Shown: positions 41,036 through 49,454, counted from the first letter of the stretch. The stretch is DNA of 50,799 bases from an uncultured Oscillospiraceae bacterium (GCA_910585265.1 CAJUCA010000020.1:1-50799), one strand, 5' to 3'. Numbers and translations are program-made. The notes: generated by a model from the letters alone, not told the origin.

Positions 41036-41857
41036 ATGAACGTCCGATGCGATCTTCACACACACACCACTGCCTCCGACGGGCAGTATACCCCCACGGA
41101 GCTGGTTGGGCTGGCAAAAAAGCGGGGCCTGTCCGTGCTGGCGGTGACGGATCACGACACCATCGCCGGGGTCGGGGAGGCCCAGCGGGCCGGGAACGCC
41201 CTGGGCCTGCGGGTGATCCGGGGGGTGGAGCTGAGCGCGAAGGATCACCCCAACTGCCACATCCTGGGCTACGGCTTCCGGGACGGGGACACGGAGCTGG
41301 CCCGCCTGTGCGAAAAATTCCGGGCGGGCCGGGACGAGCGGAAGCACAAGATCGTGGACTTCCTCCGGGAGAAGGGGGCGGAGGTCGATCTGGCCGAGGT
41401 GGAGAAGCTGGCCGGGGGCGAGGTCATCGCACGGCCCCATTTCGCCCAGATCCTGGTGCGGCGGGGGTATGTGTCCACCAACCGGGAGGCCTTTGACCGC
41501 TACCTGGACACGGAGGAGTTCCGGCAGAGGGTGAAGCGGTTCAAGGCGGACGCCAAAACCTGCGTAGAGGCCATCAAGGAGGCGGGGGGGAAGGTGTCCC
41601 TGGCCCACCCGTACCAGATGGGACTGCCCGACGGGGAGCTGGACCGCCTGGTGGGGCGGCTAAAGGACTGGGGGCTGGACGCCATCGAGTGCGACTACCC
41701 CAAATACAGCCAGTCGCAGAGGGCGTTTTACCTCCACCTGGCGGAGCGGTACGGCCTCCACCGCACCGGGGGCAGCGACTTCCACGGCGAGCGGGTGAAG
41801 CCCGATGTGGAGCTGGCCGCCCTGGAGCTGGAGCTGGACTGGCTGGGCGGGTGCTGA
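41036..41857 (+). CDS. PHP domain phosphoesterase (TrpH/YciV/RNase AM-like)
   Basis: A 273-residue cytoplasmic metal-dependent phosphoesterase. PHP motif I CDLHTHTTASDGQYTP, motif II LAVTDHDTIAGV, GVELSAKDHPNCHILGYG, motif III with SLAHPYQ, and C-terminal GGSDFHGER supply the His/Asp/Glu ligands for two or three metals. The family hydrolyses 3',5'-nucleoside bisphosphates or trims RNA 5' ends. The start at 41036 follows GGAGGG; upstream in-frame ATGs lack such a site. Monocistronic, between the kinase operon (divergent) and the sigma factor gene. Confidence 0.9.
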   Translation: MNVRCDLHTHTTASDGQYTPTELVGLAKKRGLSVLAVTDHDTIAGVGEAQRAGNALGLRVIRGVELSAKDHPNCHILGYGFRDGDTELARLCEKFRAGRDERKHKIVDFLREKGAEVDLAEVEKLAGGEVIARPHFAQILVRRGYVSTNREAFDRYLDTEEFRQRVKRFKADAKTCVEAIKEAGGKVSLAHPYQMGLPDGELDRLVGRLKDWGLDAIECDYPKYSQSQRAFYLHLAERYGLHRTGGSDFHGERVKPDVELAALELELDWLGGC

Positions 41858-41884
41858 CGACGCACGAAAAATGTTGAATAACCC

Positions 41885-41910
41885 TGTCACATCCCTTTCG
41901 ATTTTGCGAC
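41885..41910 (+). promoter_or_regulatory. Possible ECF-sigma autoregulated promoter
   Basis: TGTCAC (41885-41890), 16-bp spacer, CGAC (41907-41910), about 55 bp before the ECF sigma gene. The layout fits ECF promoters (an AC-ending -35 and a CG-containing -10), and no good sigma-A promoter is seen here. Weak evidence on its own. Confidence 0.35.
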
Positions 41911-41965
41911 AATACAGGTAGAGGGCCCTTTTCACACGGCAGTTCAACGGAAAGGGGGCGGGTCT

Positions 41966-42523
41966 GTGGACGACCGCGCCATTGTGGAGCTCTACCACCG
42001 GCGGGAGGAGCGGGCCATCGCCGAGACGGACAAAAAGTACGGCGGCCTGTGCCGCTCCATCGCCCTGCGGCTGCTGGGCGTGCGGGAGGACGCGGAGGAG
42101 TGCGTCAACGACACCTGGCACGCCGCCTGGAACCGGATACCCCCGGACTGGCCCCGGTCGCTGGGGCCGTTCCTGGGGCGGATCACCCGGAACCTGTCCG
42201 TCAGCCGGTGGCGGCGGGAGCGCGCCCAAAAACGGTTTGACGGCATGGACGCGCTGATCTCCGAGCTGGAGGACTGCGTACCCGCCCCCGGCACCGTGGA
42301 GGAGCAGGTGGAACGGCGGCAGCTTGCCCGGGTCATCAGCGTATGGCTGGACGGGCTGGAGGAGGGCGACCGGCGGCTCTTTGTCCGGCGGTACTGGTAC
42401 GGCGTGCCGGTGAAGGAACTGGCGGCGGAGCGGGGAGAGGGTGCCAACGCCCTGTCCCAGCGGCTGCTTCGGCTGCGGAAGGCCCTGCGGGCCTTTCTGG
42501 AATCGGAAGGAGTGGAAATATGA
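41966..42523 (+). CDS. ECF-type RNA polymerase sigma factor
   Basis: A 185-residue sigma-70 family factor with region 2 (AIVELYHRREERAIAETDKKY, then LLGVREDAEECVNDTWHAAW, FLGRITRNLSVSRWRR) and region 4 (LFVRRYWYGVPVKELAAERG, LSQRLLRLRKALRAFL). Regions 1 and 3 are absent, as in ECF factors. The start is GTG at 41966 behind AAAGGGGGCGG. Its stop overlaps the start of the serpin gene (ATGA), the position normally held by an anti-sigma gene. It should direct transcription of its own operon and an unknown regulon in response to a surface signal. Confidence 0.92.
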   Translation: MDDRAIVELYHRREERAIAETDKKYGGLCRSIALRLLGVREDAEECVNDTWHAAWNRIPPDWPRSLGPFLGRITRNLSVSRWRRERAQKRFDGMDALISELEDCVPAPGTVEEQVERRQLARVISVWLDGLEEGDRRLFVRRYWYGVPVKELAAERGEGANALSQRLLRLRKALRAFLESEGVEI

Positions 42524-43875
42524 AGGCAGACGATATGTTTGACGGCGTCACCGACATCCGGGACGACCTGATCGGCGGGGCGGGAAAGGCCCGGAAGGGC
42601 GGCGGAAGAAAGTGGTGGCTGGGAGCGGTGGCGGCGGTGCTGGCCGTTGCGATCGCGGTGGGTGCGTTCCTGCGGCCCGGCGGGGGGCTGACGGCCTATG
42701 CCGTCGCCCAGGCCCAATATCCCGGGCAGGCCCGGCAGACGGACGTGGGGGATATCTCATCCCTTCGCCCCTTCTTTGCCCGGAGCGCACAGGCTTTTCT
42801 GACTGGGACGCCGGGGGAGAACCGGGTCTATTCCCCGCTGAATGTTTATGTGGCCCTGTCCATGCTGGCCCAGATCACCGATGGGGACAGCCGGGGGCAG
42901 ATTCTGGAGCTTCTGGGCAGCGGCGGCATGGACGAGCTGCGCCGTCAGGTCTCGGATCTGTGGAACGCCAGCTACCGGGACAGTAAAAAAGCGGTTACCA
43001 TCCTGGCCAGCTCCCTGTGGATGAACAAGGACGTGAGCTTTAACCAGGACACGATGGATCTCCTGGCCCGGGACTTCTACGCCTCCTCCTACCGGGGGGA
43101 GATGGGGTCGAAGCAGTTCAACGAGGCCCTGCAAGACTGGCTCAACCAGCAGACCGGGGGGCTTCTGAAGGAGCAGGCGGGGAACATTAAGATGCACCCT
43201 AACATCATCCTGGCCCTGGCGACTACCCTCTATTTTAAGGCCCCGTGGATGAACGAGTTTTCCAAGGAGAGAACCGCGCCCCAGACCTTTCACACCCCCG
43301 CCGGGGACATGGAGGCGGACTTTATGAACCAGATCAACACAAAAACCTGTTACTGGGGGGAGGGGTTTACCGCTGTACGCCAATCCTTTGAGGAGGGCGG
43401 GGCCATGTGGTTCCTCCTGCCCGACGAGGGGGTGTCCCCAGAGGAGCTGCTGGACGGCGGGGATGGGGCGGATTTCCTCTTTACCGTGGACAAATCCCAG
43501 TGGGATCGGCAGAAGTTCGCGTTGGTGAACCAGTCCATCCCCAAGTTCGACGTAGCCGACCAGTTTGACCTGGAGGATGGCCTGAAGGCCCTGGGGGTTA
43601 CCGATGTGTACGACCCGGAGCGCGCCGACTTCACGCCCATGACTGCGGATGTGGACGGGCCCATCACCCTTTCTATGGCGAACCACGCCGCCCGGGTGGT
43701 CATCGACGAGGAGGGGTGCACCGCCGCGGCCTTTACTGTGGAAGCTGTTGGCGGAGACGCGATCCCTGACGACGAGGTGGACTTCGTGCTGGATCGGCCC
43801 TTCCTGTTCTGCATCACCGGGGACAGCGGCCTGCCCCTGTTTGTGGGGATCGTCAACAACCCCGCCGGGAACTGA
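42520..43875 (+). CDS. Membrane-anchored serpin with anti-sigma-like N-terminus
   Basis: A 451-residue protein. Residues 1-30 are cytoplasmic and resemble the short N-termini of clostridial anti-sigma proteins (MKADDMFDGVTDIRDDLI); one span at 31-50 follows; residues 85-451 are a full serpin, a serine/cysteine protease suicide inhibitor: VYSPLNVYVALSMLAQITDG, ALATTLYFKAPWMNEF, ITLSMANHAARVVIDEEG and the terminal RPFLFCITG...LFVGIVNNP. The hinge DEEGCTAAAF keeps the small residues needed for loop insertion, so inhibition is plausible; counting from Gly399 puts P1 near Asp413, an unusual residue. It overlaps the ECF sigma gene by 4 bp. The topology places the serpin outside the cell. Confidence 0.88.
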   Translation: MKADDMFDGVTDIRDDLIGGAGKARKGGGRKWWLGAVAAVLAVAIAVGAFLRPGGGLTAYAVAQAQYPGQARQTDVGDISSLRPFFARSAQAFLTGTPGENRVYSPLNVYVALSMLAQITDGDSRGQILELLGSGGMDELRRQVSDLWNASYRDSKKAVTILASSLWMNKDVSFNQDTMDLLARDFYASSYRGEMGSKQFNEALQDWLNQQTGGLLKEQAGNIKMHPNIILALATTLYFKAPWMNEFSKERTAPQTFHTPAGDMEADFMNQINTKTCYWGEGFTAVRQSFEEGGAMWFLLPDEGVSPEELLDGGDGADFLFTVDKSQWDRQKFALVNQSIPKFDVADQFDLEDGLKALGVTDVYDPERADFTPMTADVDGPITLSMANHAARVVIDEEGCTAAAFTVEAVGGDAIPDDEVDFVLDRPFLFCITGDSGLPLFVGIVNNPAGN

Positions 43876-43896
43876 CCGCCACCGGAAAAACAGCGA

Positions 43897-43928
43897 AACG
43901 CCCCACGGACTGCCGTCCGTGGGGCGTT
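43897..43928. terminator. Bidirectional terminator between serpin and LTA-synthase-like genes
   Basis: AACGCCCCACGGAC (43897-43910) pairs perfectly with GTCCGTGGGGCGTT (43915-43928), 4-nt loop, between convergent genes. Confidence 0.75.
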
Positions 43929-43949
43929 CTGCGTGAACCAGCCGGAAGG

Positions 43950-45842
43950 TCATGGGTCCCGCACCCGGTTCACCGCGCCGCCAAGGTAATGCCTGCCATA
44001 CAGCGTATCGTAGATCACGTCGGTATAGGCGGTCCGGAACGCCCGGATGGCGGGCTCGTCCCCGGAGACCACCTGCCCGGAGGGATCCAGCGTCAGGATG
44101 CGGGCGTGAAAGAGCATGGTTTCCCGGCGGATCTGGTTCATCCAGGCGAAAAACGGTGTATTGCGCACGCCGGACAGCTCCAGCACGGTCGCGCCCATGG
44201 ACATGGTGCTGTTGGGAACCTGGCCCTCGCCGTCCAGGTAGTTGCTCCAGATGAGGTAATCCGTGACCATCATGTTTTTGTAGTCCTCCGCGCTCCACTG
44301 GGCGGAGGTGATGGAGGGGGCCACCCCCAGGCGGGTGTAGACGGTTTCCTCCTGGCTGAGAGGGAGGCTGGGGGGATGGTCCCCGGCAAAGACCAGCAGG
44401 ACCGGCTCGTCCACGGCGGAAAAGTAGTCCACCAGCTTGCCCAGCATCCGGTCCGCGTCATACAGCCCGTTGACGTAGCAGGTGACCCCTTCCAGCTCCT
44501 CCGCAGTCAGCAGGGGGCTGGACACCTCCACCCGGTTTTCCGGATAGCGTCCCGCGTGATAGGTCTGGTGGTTCTGCATGGTCATGGTGTAGATGTAGAC
44601 AGGCCCGCCCCGGTTTTCCTCGAACAGGGAGATGATGGCATTGGCGGAGGAGTCGTCGTCAAAGTAGCCGCCCGCGTAGGTGGCCCCTTCGGCGAAGGCG
44701 TCCTGGAACAGAACCTGGTCAAAGCCCAGGTGGGGATAGTTCCGGTCCCGGTTATACAGCTCGGCGGTGTGCCCGTGGAAGGAGATGGTCCGGTAGCCGT
44801 TCTCCTTCAGCACCCGGACGTAGGAGGGCATGGCGTCGTACAGCTCCGGCTCCAGGGCGGTGGCGATGCCGCCCAGCTCCTCCAGGGAGACGCCGGTGAA
44901 GGTCTCCAGCTCCACCTGCCCGGTGCCGCCGCCGCAGGTGATGGTGTAAAAGCGGCCGTAGGTGGTGTTTTCCCCCTGGAGGCGGTGGAGGTTGGGCAGC
45001 GGATCGGCGGAAAAATCGAGCCCGGGCAGTTGTGTGATGTCGGTGAAGCTCTCGTTCATGACGAAGATGATGTGGGGCACTGCCTCCGCCGTCTTCTGCC
45101 GCTCCAGGGCGGCCTCCATGTCGGCCAGGGTCTGCCGGAGCCGCCCCTCGCTGTAGGTGACGGAGGGGGCGGGCTGGGAGTGATACCAGCTGCTCAGCAG
45201 GCTCAGGGAGACGCCCAGGCGGGCGTCCCGGGACGGCTGGTTGGGAAAGGAGCGGTATTCCGTCAGGCAGTAGGGCCGCAGGCCGTAGGTGGCAAAGAGG
45301 GCCAGCGCGGCCGCGCTCACGCCTGCTATGGACAGCCCCCGGCGGACGGTCCAGCGGAGGGGGCCCCGATCCCTCCAGGAGAGGACGTCCAGGGCGGTCA
45401 AAAACGCGAAGGGCAGAAGGACAAGAAGGAGGGCCAGCCAGGTGTGCCGGGAGATCACCAGGCTCCCCGAGGTAAAGCCGAGGACGTTTCCCAGCTTGCC
45501 CGCCAGCTCCAGGTCGGCGATCACCAGCGGTTCGCCGTTGATCAGGCCCTTATAGTAGCTGGCCAGGGTGAGGCCCAGGGGCGGAAGCGCGGCCAGCAGG
45601 CCGCCCAGCCCGCTCAACCTGGTCAGCCCCCCAAAGGCCGCCTGGACCAGGAGCAGGAGCAGATAGTACATCAGCGCGGGTCCGGGGGAGGAAACGAGCC
45701 AGCGCAGCGCGCCGGAGACGCTTTGCAGGCTGACGAGCTGGCAGGCCAGGATGGCGGCCAGCGGGGTGAACGGCAGAAAAACCATCCGCAGGATGGAGGC
45801 GGTGCCCGCCGGAGGGGGAAGTTTTTTCATGTGAAAGCCCAT
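43950..45842 (-). CDS. LTA synthase family sulfatase (phosphoglycerol transferase-like)
   Basis: A 630-residue membrane enzyme of the lipoteichoic acid synthase/alkaline phosphatase superfamily. About five spans (20-40, 57-75, 83-97, 134-152, 168-186) precede an extracellular sulfatase domain with metal-binding Glu264 in VMNESF, the nucleophile Thr307 in CGGGTGQVELE, SFHGHTAELYNRD, and FAGDHPPSLP. Family members transfer glycerol-phosphate from phosphatidylglycerol to surface polymers. The order of motifs is complete, so it should be active; the acceptor is unknown. AAAGG lies 8 nt before the ATG at 45842. It has its own promoter. Confidence 0.9.
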   Translation of the reverse strand: MGFHMKKLPPPAGTASILRMVFLPFTPLAAILACQLVSLQSVSGALRWLVSSPGPALMYYLLLLLVQAAFGGLTRLSGLGGLLAALPPLGLTLASYYKGLINGEPLVIADLELAGKLGNVLGFTSGSLVISRHTWLALLLVLLPFAFLTALDVLSWRDRGPLRWTVRRGLSIAGVSAAALALFATYGLRPYCLTEYRSFPNQPSRDARLGVSLSLLSSWYHSQPAPSVTYSEGRLRQTLADMEAALERQKTAEAVPHIIFVMNESFTDITQLPGLDFSADPLPNLHRLQGENTTYGRFYTITCGGGTGQVELETFTGVSLEELGGIATALEPELYDAMPSYVRVLKENGYRTISFHGHTAELYNRDRNYPHLGFDQVLFQDAFAEGATYAGGYFDDDSSANAIISLFEENRGGPVYIYTMTMQNHQTYHAGRYPENRVEVSSPLLTAEELEGVTCYVNGLYDADRMLGKLVDYFSAVDEPVLLVFAGDHPPSLPLSQEETVYTRLGVAPSITSAQWSAEDYKNMMVTDYLIWSNYLDGEGQVPNSTMSMGATVLELSGVRNTPFFAWMNQIRRETMLFHARILTLDPSGQVVSGDEPAIRAFRTAYTDVIYDTLYGRHYLGGAVNRVRDP

Positions 45843-45897
45843 AGCTGTGCCTTTCTTGCGCGTGCTGAATCAGCGGTTTGGAGGTGTTGTCCAGCCC

Positions 45898-45926
45898 ATT
45901 ATAGCAAGATCCCGGCCCTGGCGCAA
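45898..45926 (-). promoter_or_regulatory. Promoter of the LTA-synthase-like gene
   Basis: On the minus strand TTGCGC (45921-45926), 17-bp spacer, TATAAT (45898-45903) with TGC before it as an extended -10. Leader of about 50 nt. Confidence 0.75.
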
Positions 45927-46130
45927 GTCCCACGGGGCCGGATGGCGAAAAAGGGGGAGGGGCCTGTCCGGCCCCCGCGCTCCGGCGTTCCGGCGTCCGC
46001 TGTCGGGGGGGGTGACGGCGGTTTTGCCCTGGACGGCTGAAAAGACGGCGTTTTGATGCAAGAACCACGGGGTTTCGATGGAAGAAGGTGGTACACTGGG
46101 AGCAGAACCGACACAAAGGAGATGCTTCCG

Positions 46131-46928
46131 ATGAGAACCGCCGTCCGCCGCCATGCGCCTTCCCCTCTGCCCGTCCTGCTGTTTTTGGCCGTTCTGCTGT
46201 TTTCCGCGGGACTGGCGGCGGGGTGGGCCGGAGCGTCCGCGATCCAGCCCGCCGCCCGGAGAAACCTGGGCGCGCCCAAGCCCGTCCCCGCTCCCGTCCA
46301 GACCGCGCCGCCGGAGCCGCCTCCCACGGCCTCTCCCGTTCCTCCGGCGGACAAGCCCGCCCCGGCGGGGGAGGACTGGCCGCTGCTGCTGGTGAACGGG
46401 GAGCACCCTCTGCCGGAGGGCTTCCCGGGGCCGGAGCTGACCCAGCTCAAAAACGGCCACGCCGTGGACAGCCGCGCCTATCCCGCCCTTCAGCGGATGA
46501 TGGACGATTGCAGGGCGGCGGGGCTTCAGCCCGTGATCTGCTCCTCCTGGCGAAGCTGGGACACCCAGGAGCGGCTGTTCGCCGCCGAGGTGGAGCACTG
46601 GCTGGCCCGGGGCTACATACGGCAGGAGGCGGAGGAACAGGCCGCCCGGTGGGTGGCCCGCCCCGGAGCCAGCGAGCACCAGACCGGGCTGGCGGTGGAC
46701 ATCGTGGACCTGTCCTACCAGCTTTTGGATGAGGGGCAGGAGGACACCCCGGTCCAGCGGTGGCTGATGGCCCACTGTGTGGAATACGGCTTCATCCTGC
46801 GCTATCCCACGGATAAGGGGGCGGTGACCGGGGTGGGGTATGAGCCGTGGCATTACCGCTATGTGGGGGAGGCGGCGCGGGCCATACTGGCGGGCGGGCT
46901 GTGCCTGGAGGAATATCTGGGGGCGTAG
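46131..46928 (+). CDS. VanY-type D-alanyl-D-alanine carboxypeptidase (peptidase M15B)
   Basis: A 265-residue exported zinc peptidase that trims the terminal D-Ala of peptidoglycan stems. A basic start and span (12-32) are followed by a Pro-rich linker (48-80). The catalytic domain has SEHQTGLAVDIVD (zinc ligands His183, Asp190) and YEPWHYRYVG (Glu238, His241). SSWRSWDTQERLF is the usual substrate-side motif. The start at 46131 lies 9 nt after AAAGGAG; an ATG at 46122 is too close to it. No vancomycin-resistance genes adjoin, so a housekeeping wall role is likely. Confidence 0.92.
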   Translation: MRTAVRRHAPSPLPVLLFLAVLLFSAGLAAGWAGASAIQPAARRNLGAPKPVPAPVQTAPPEPPPTASPVPPADKPAPAGEDWPLLLVNGEHPLPEGFPGPELTQLKNGHAVDSRAYPALQRMMDDCRAAGLQPVICSSWRSWDTQERLFAAEVEHWLARGYIRQEAEEQAARWVARPGASEHQTGLAVDIVDLSYQLLDEGQEDTPVQRWLMAHCVEYGFILRYPTDKGAVTGVGYEPWHYRYVGEAARAILAGGLCLEEYLGA

Positions 46929-46942
46929 CCGCCGAAAAAGAC

Positions 46943-46984
46943 GGGGCGCGGTCCAGGCAGAGTCAGCCGCCTGGACCGCGCCCC
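46943..46984. terminator. Bidirectional terminator between vanY-like and fructokinase genes
   Basis: GGGGCGCGGTCCAGGC (46943-46958) pairs perfectly with GCCTGGACCGCGCCCC (46969-46984), a 16-bp stem with AAAAAGAC before it and ATCTT after. Confidence 0.85.
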
Positions 46985-47013
46985 ATCTTCAGTCATCCCA
47001 TAAACCGGCGTGC

Positions 47014-47982
47014 TCAACGCCCCAGAAGGGCCTCCACCTCGGCCCGCTCCGGCATGGAGCGGATGGCCCCCTTCCGGGTGGTGACCAGATAGGCGGCGGT
47101 GTTGGCGAAGGTGAGCATTTCCGTCAAATCGGCCTCGGTGAGCCCGTCCAGGCCGCGCTCCAGCACAAAGCTCAGCACGCAGGCGCAGAAGGTGTCCCCC
47201 GCCCCGGTGGTTTCAATGGTGCCCCCCAGCTTGCACGCGGGGACGAACACCCGCTTGTCCCCGTAGTAGGAGTAGCTCCCGTCCGCCCCGGCGGTGACGT
47301 TGAACAGCTTGATGTTGGGGAAGCGGCCCCGCAGCATGGCCGTGCCCTTGTCGAAGTCCGTCTCCCCGGTCATGAACTCCAGCTCGTTGTCCGCGATTTT
47401 CAGAATGTCGCAGTGGGCGAGGCCGTAGGAGATCTGGGTCCGGGCGTCCTCCAGGCTGTCCCACAGGGGCGGGCGCAGGTTGGGGTCGAAGGAGATGAGC
47501 GTGCCCCCCGCCTTCGCGGAGCCGATGGCCTTGCAGGTGGCCTGCCGCACCCCCTCGTGGGTCATGGACAGGGTGCCGAAGTGGAAGATCCGGCTGCCCG
47601 CGATCACGTCCAGGGGAAGCTCGTCCTCGGTGAGCAGCATATCCGCGCCGGGGTTGCGGTAAAAGGAGAAGTCCCGGTCGCCGTTTTCAAAGGTCTTGAC
47701 AAAGGCCAGGGTCGTCCGGGCGTCCCGGCCGAATACCAGGTGATCCATGCAGATCCCGGCTTCCGCCCCCACATCGTGGAGCAGATGGCCGAACATATCC
47801 TCCCCCACCTTGCCCACAAAGGCACAGGAACGTCCCAGCTTTTTCAGCATGGCCAGCACATTGCAGGGGGCCCCGCCGGGGTTGGCCTCGAACAGGGTGT
47901 TCCCCTGGCCGCTGCGCCCGTTCTCGGTGAAGTCGATCAGCAGCTCCCCCAGGGCGGTCACGTCAAACCGTTTCTCACACAT
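47014..47982 (-). CDS. PfkB-family carbohydrate kinase, probable fructokinase
   Basis: A 322-residue cytoplasmic ribokinase-family kinase phosphorylating fructose or a related sugar. The N-terminal ALGELLIDFTENG and NPGGAPCNVLAMLKKLG, the lid FVGKVGEDMFG, and the C-terminal PfkB signature ETTGAGDTFCACVLSFVL (catalytic Asp in GAGD) are present. The set matches bacterial fructokinases (ScrK type). GAAGGAGAG precedes the ATG. Monocistronic with its own promoter and leader hairpin; no sucrose transport genes adjoin, so specificity is by family only. Confidence 0.9.
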   Translation of the reverse strand: MCEKRFDVTALGELLIDFTENGRSGQGNTLFEANPGGAPCNVLAMLKKLGRSCAFVGKVGEDMFGHLLHDVGAEAGICMDHLVFGRDARTTLAFVKTFENGDRDFSFYRNPGADMLLTEDELPLDVIAGSRIFHFGTLSMTHEGVRQATCKAIGSAKAGGTLISFDPNLRPPLWDSLEDARTQISYGLAHCDILKIADNELEFMTGETDFDKGTAMLRGRFPNIKLFNVTAGADGSYSYYGDKRVFVPACKLGGTIETTGAGDTFCACVLSFVLERGLDGLTEADLTEMLTFANTAAYLVTTRKGAIRSMPERAEVEALLGR

Positions 47983-48006
47983 CGCTCAGCTCTCCTTCTC
48001 GTCAAA

Positions 48007-48086
48007 AATGGGCCGTACTTCTCCACGCCCGTCAGCGTCTGTCCGTCTCTACGGCCCATTATAATGGGGGGGCGGGGAAATGGCAA
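48007..48086 (-). promoter_or_regulatory. Promoter and leader hairpin of the fructokinase gene
   Basis: On the minus strand TTGCCA (48081-48086), 17-bp spacer, TATAAT (48058-48063). An 11-bp perfect inverted repeat, AATGGGCCGTA (48007-48017) with its complement (48050-48060), overlaps the -10 and spans most of the leader, so it may be an operator pair or an mRNA hairpin. Confidence 0.75.
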
Positions 48087-48145
48087 GAGCATTTTTTCGG
48101 GAAACAGGCCGTCCCCCCGGCAGGGCCGGGGGGACGGTTCAATAT

Positions 48146-48874
48146 TTATTCCGAGATGGGGATCTCCCGGCAGCTGCTGTCCACCACGCCCTTGGACACG
48201 ACCTTGGCCCCCACGTACCGCTCCAGCAGTCCGGCCAGCTCGTCCAGGGCGGCCTTCAGATCGTCCAGCCGCTCCGGCTCCACGCACTCCATGGCGATGA
48301 ACTCGGCGGTGGTGGCGTCCTTGATGGCGGTGCGCTTTCCGTCACGCCAGTTCCAGCAGCGGCACACCACCCCGGTCCCGTCGTAGTAGGCCAGCTCGCC
48401 GGGCCGGGGCGGATCGGGCTGGTCCGCGCCGATGGGCAGGAAATCCTCACCGCCCGCCATGACGCCCAGGTGGAGGTCGCCGTCAAAGGCGTCCAGGTCC
48501 TCCGCGCCGATGGGCAGGGCGTATTTCAGCGAGATGGCGTTGGTGATGTCCACCGTGGGGGCGATGGTGCCCACCGGCTCCCCCTTGGACACCCGCTTCA
48601 GCAGGGCCTCAATGGAGCAGCGGACGCCCTTTTTGGTGGGGAACTTCTGGTACGCCTCCCGCCACACCGCCACCGGGCGGTTCTGGGACAGGGGTACGCC
48701 ATCGTCCAGGTGGGCCAGGGCGGCGGCATTGGCGTTTTTCAGCAGCTCCGCCACCTCCGCCGCCTGCTCCGGCGGGAGCTGGGCGGCCTCGTCGATGCCG
48801 GAGACGGAGAGCACGCCGATGGCGGCGTTGGGGAACAGCTCCCAAAAAGAGGGGTCGGCAATAAACTTTTTCAA
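48146..48874 (-). CDS. B3/B4 tRNA-binding-domain protein
   Basis: A 242-residue protein consisting of a single B3/B4 domain, the editing module of the phenylalanyl-tRNA synthetase beta chain. Stand-alone copies are common in Firmicutes; some relatives deacylate mischarged tRNA, but function here is unproven. FIADPSFWELFPNAAIGVL opens the protein and VDITNAISLKYALPIGAEDL is the characteristic core. The start is taken as TTG at 48874, 8 nt after GAAGGAGG; a TTG at 48892 would place the ribosome site inside the gene. The promoter lies some 190 bp upstream, leaving a long untranslated leader. Confidence 0.82.
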   Translation of the reverse strand: MKKFIADPSFWELFPNAAIGVLSVSGIDEAAQLPPEQAAEVAELLKNANAAALAHLDDGVPLSQNRPVAVWREAYQKFPTKKGVRCSIEALLKRVSKGEPVGTIAPTVDITNAISLKYALPIGAEDLDAFDGDLHLGVMAGGEDFLPIGADQPDPPRPGELAYYDGTGVVCRCWNWRDGKRTAIKDATTAEFIAMECVEPERLDDLKAALDELAGLLERYVGAKVVSKGVVDSSCREIPISE

Positions 48875-49066
48875 CGCGGGTTCCTCCTTCAAAATGATTT
48901 GAATCGGTCTCAGGCGCGGCCCGGGGGAACGGGGGCTTTGGATACTCCGACCAAAAAATAGAACGCCAGATCCTCTATCTCCTGCGGCCTAACGATAGAA
49001 GCTCCGGCGTGTCCCTCCTTACCCGGCGGCAAAGAGTTCCCCATTCACTTGTCCTGAGTTTCGTGT

Positions 49067-49095
49067 ATTATACCACGGGCAAACCCAAAAGTCAA
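49067..49095 (-). promoter_or_regulatory. Promoter of the B3/B4-domain gene
   Basis: On the minus strand TTGACT (49090-49095), 17-bp spacer, TATAAT (49067-49072). The transcript would have about 185 nt of leader (49060 to 48875). The leader contains a CTATC/GATAG hairpin and short open frames without start codons; I recognise no riboswitch in it. Confidence 0.8.
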
Positions 49096-49160
49096 CCGCC
49101 TTCTCCACAAAATTTTCACGCAGATTCCCGGCTTGTGGGAGACGGGCCGGGGCGGACGGC

Positions 49161-49200
49161 AAAAGACAGCCGCGCGGCGGGTTTACGCCGTGCGGCTGTC
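49161..49200 (-). terminator. Terminator of the DUF378 gene
   Basis: GACAGCCGCGCGGCG (49165-49179) pairs with CGCCGTGCGGCTGTC (49186-49200), 15 bp with one G-U pair; on the minus strand it is followed by TTTT. It lies 33 nt past the stop codon. Confidence 0.8.
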
Positions 49201-49232
49201 CCTCTGACAATGGTTTTCCCCGGCTCCGCGGG

Positions 49233-49454
49233 TTACGCCGCGCTGTGCCGGGTCCGGTTTTCCTCCGGGCGGAACAGCAGGGTGAGGCACCACAGGGCCG
49301 CCAGACCCACGATGGTGTAGATAATGCGGGCCAGCCAGGTGCCGGAGCCGCCGCTGATGAAGGCCACCAGGTCGAAGTTCAGCAGCCCGATAAGCCCCCA
49401 GTTCAGCCCGCCCACGATGGACAGGGCCAGGGCGATCTTGTCCAGAAACATCAT
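49233..49454 (-). CDS. DUF378 family small membrane protein (YuzA-like)
   Basis: A 73-residue protein with two membrane helices. LDKIALALSIVGGLNWGLIG and the NFDLVAF turn are diagnostic of DUF378, and the second helix contains the WLARIIYTIVGLAALW pattern. Function unknown. The start at 49454 lies 7 nt after AAGGAGG; a frame extending to 49478 would include that ribosome site. Same strand as the DUF3048 gene upstream with a 67-bp gap, so it may be expressed with it. Confidence 0.9.
   Translation of the reverse strand: MMFLDKIALALSIVGGLNWGLIGLLNFDLVAFISGGSGTWLARIIYTIVGLAALWCLTLLFRPEENRTRHSAA

Noticed and set aside
48893..49060. Possible 40-codon frame containing IEDLAFYFLVGVSKAP on the minus strand
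   Set aside because: It has no ATG, GTG or TTG at a workable distance after the AAGGAGG in this leader and no recognised family.
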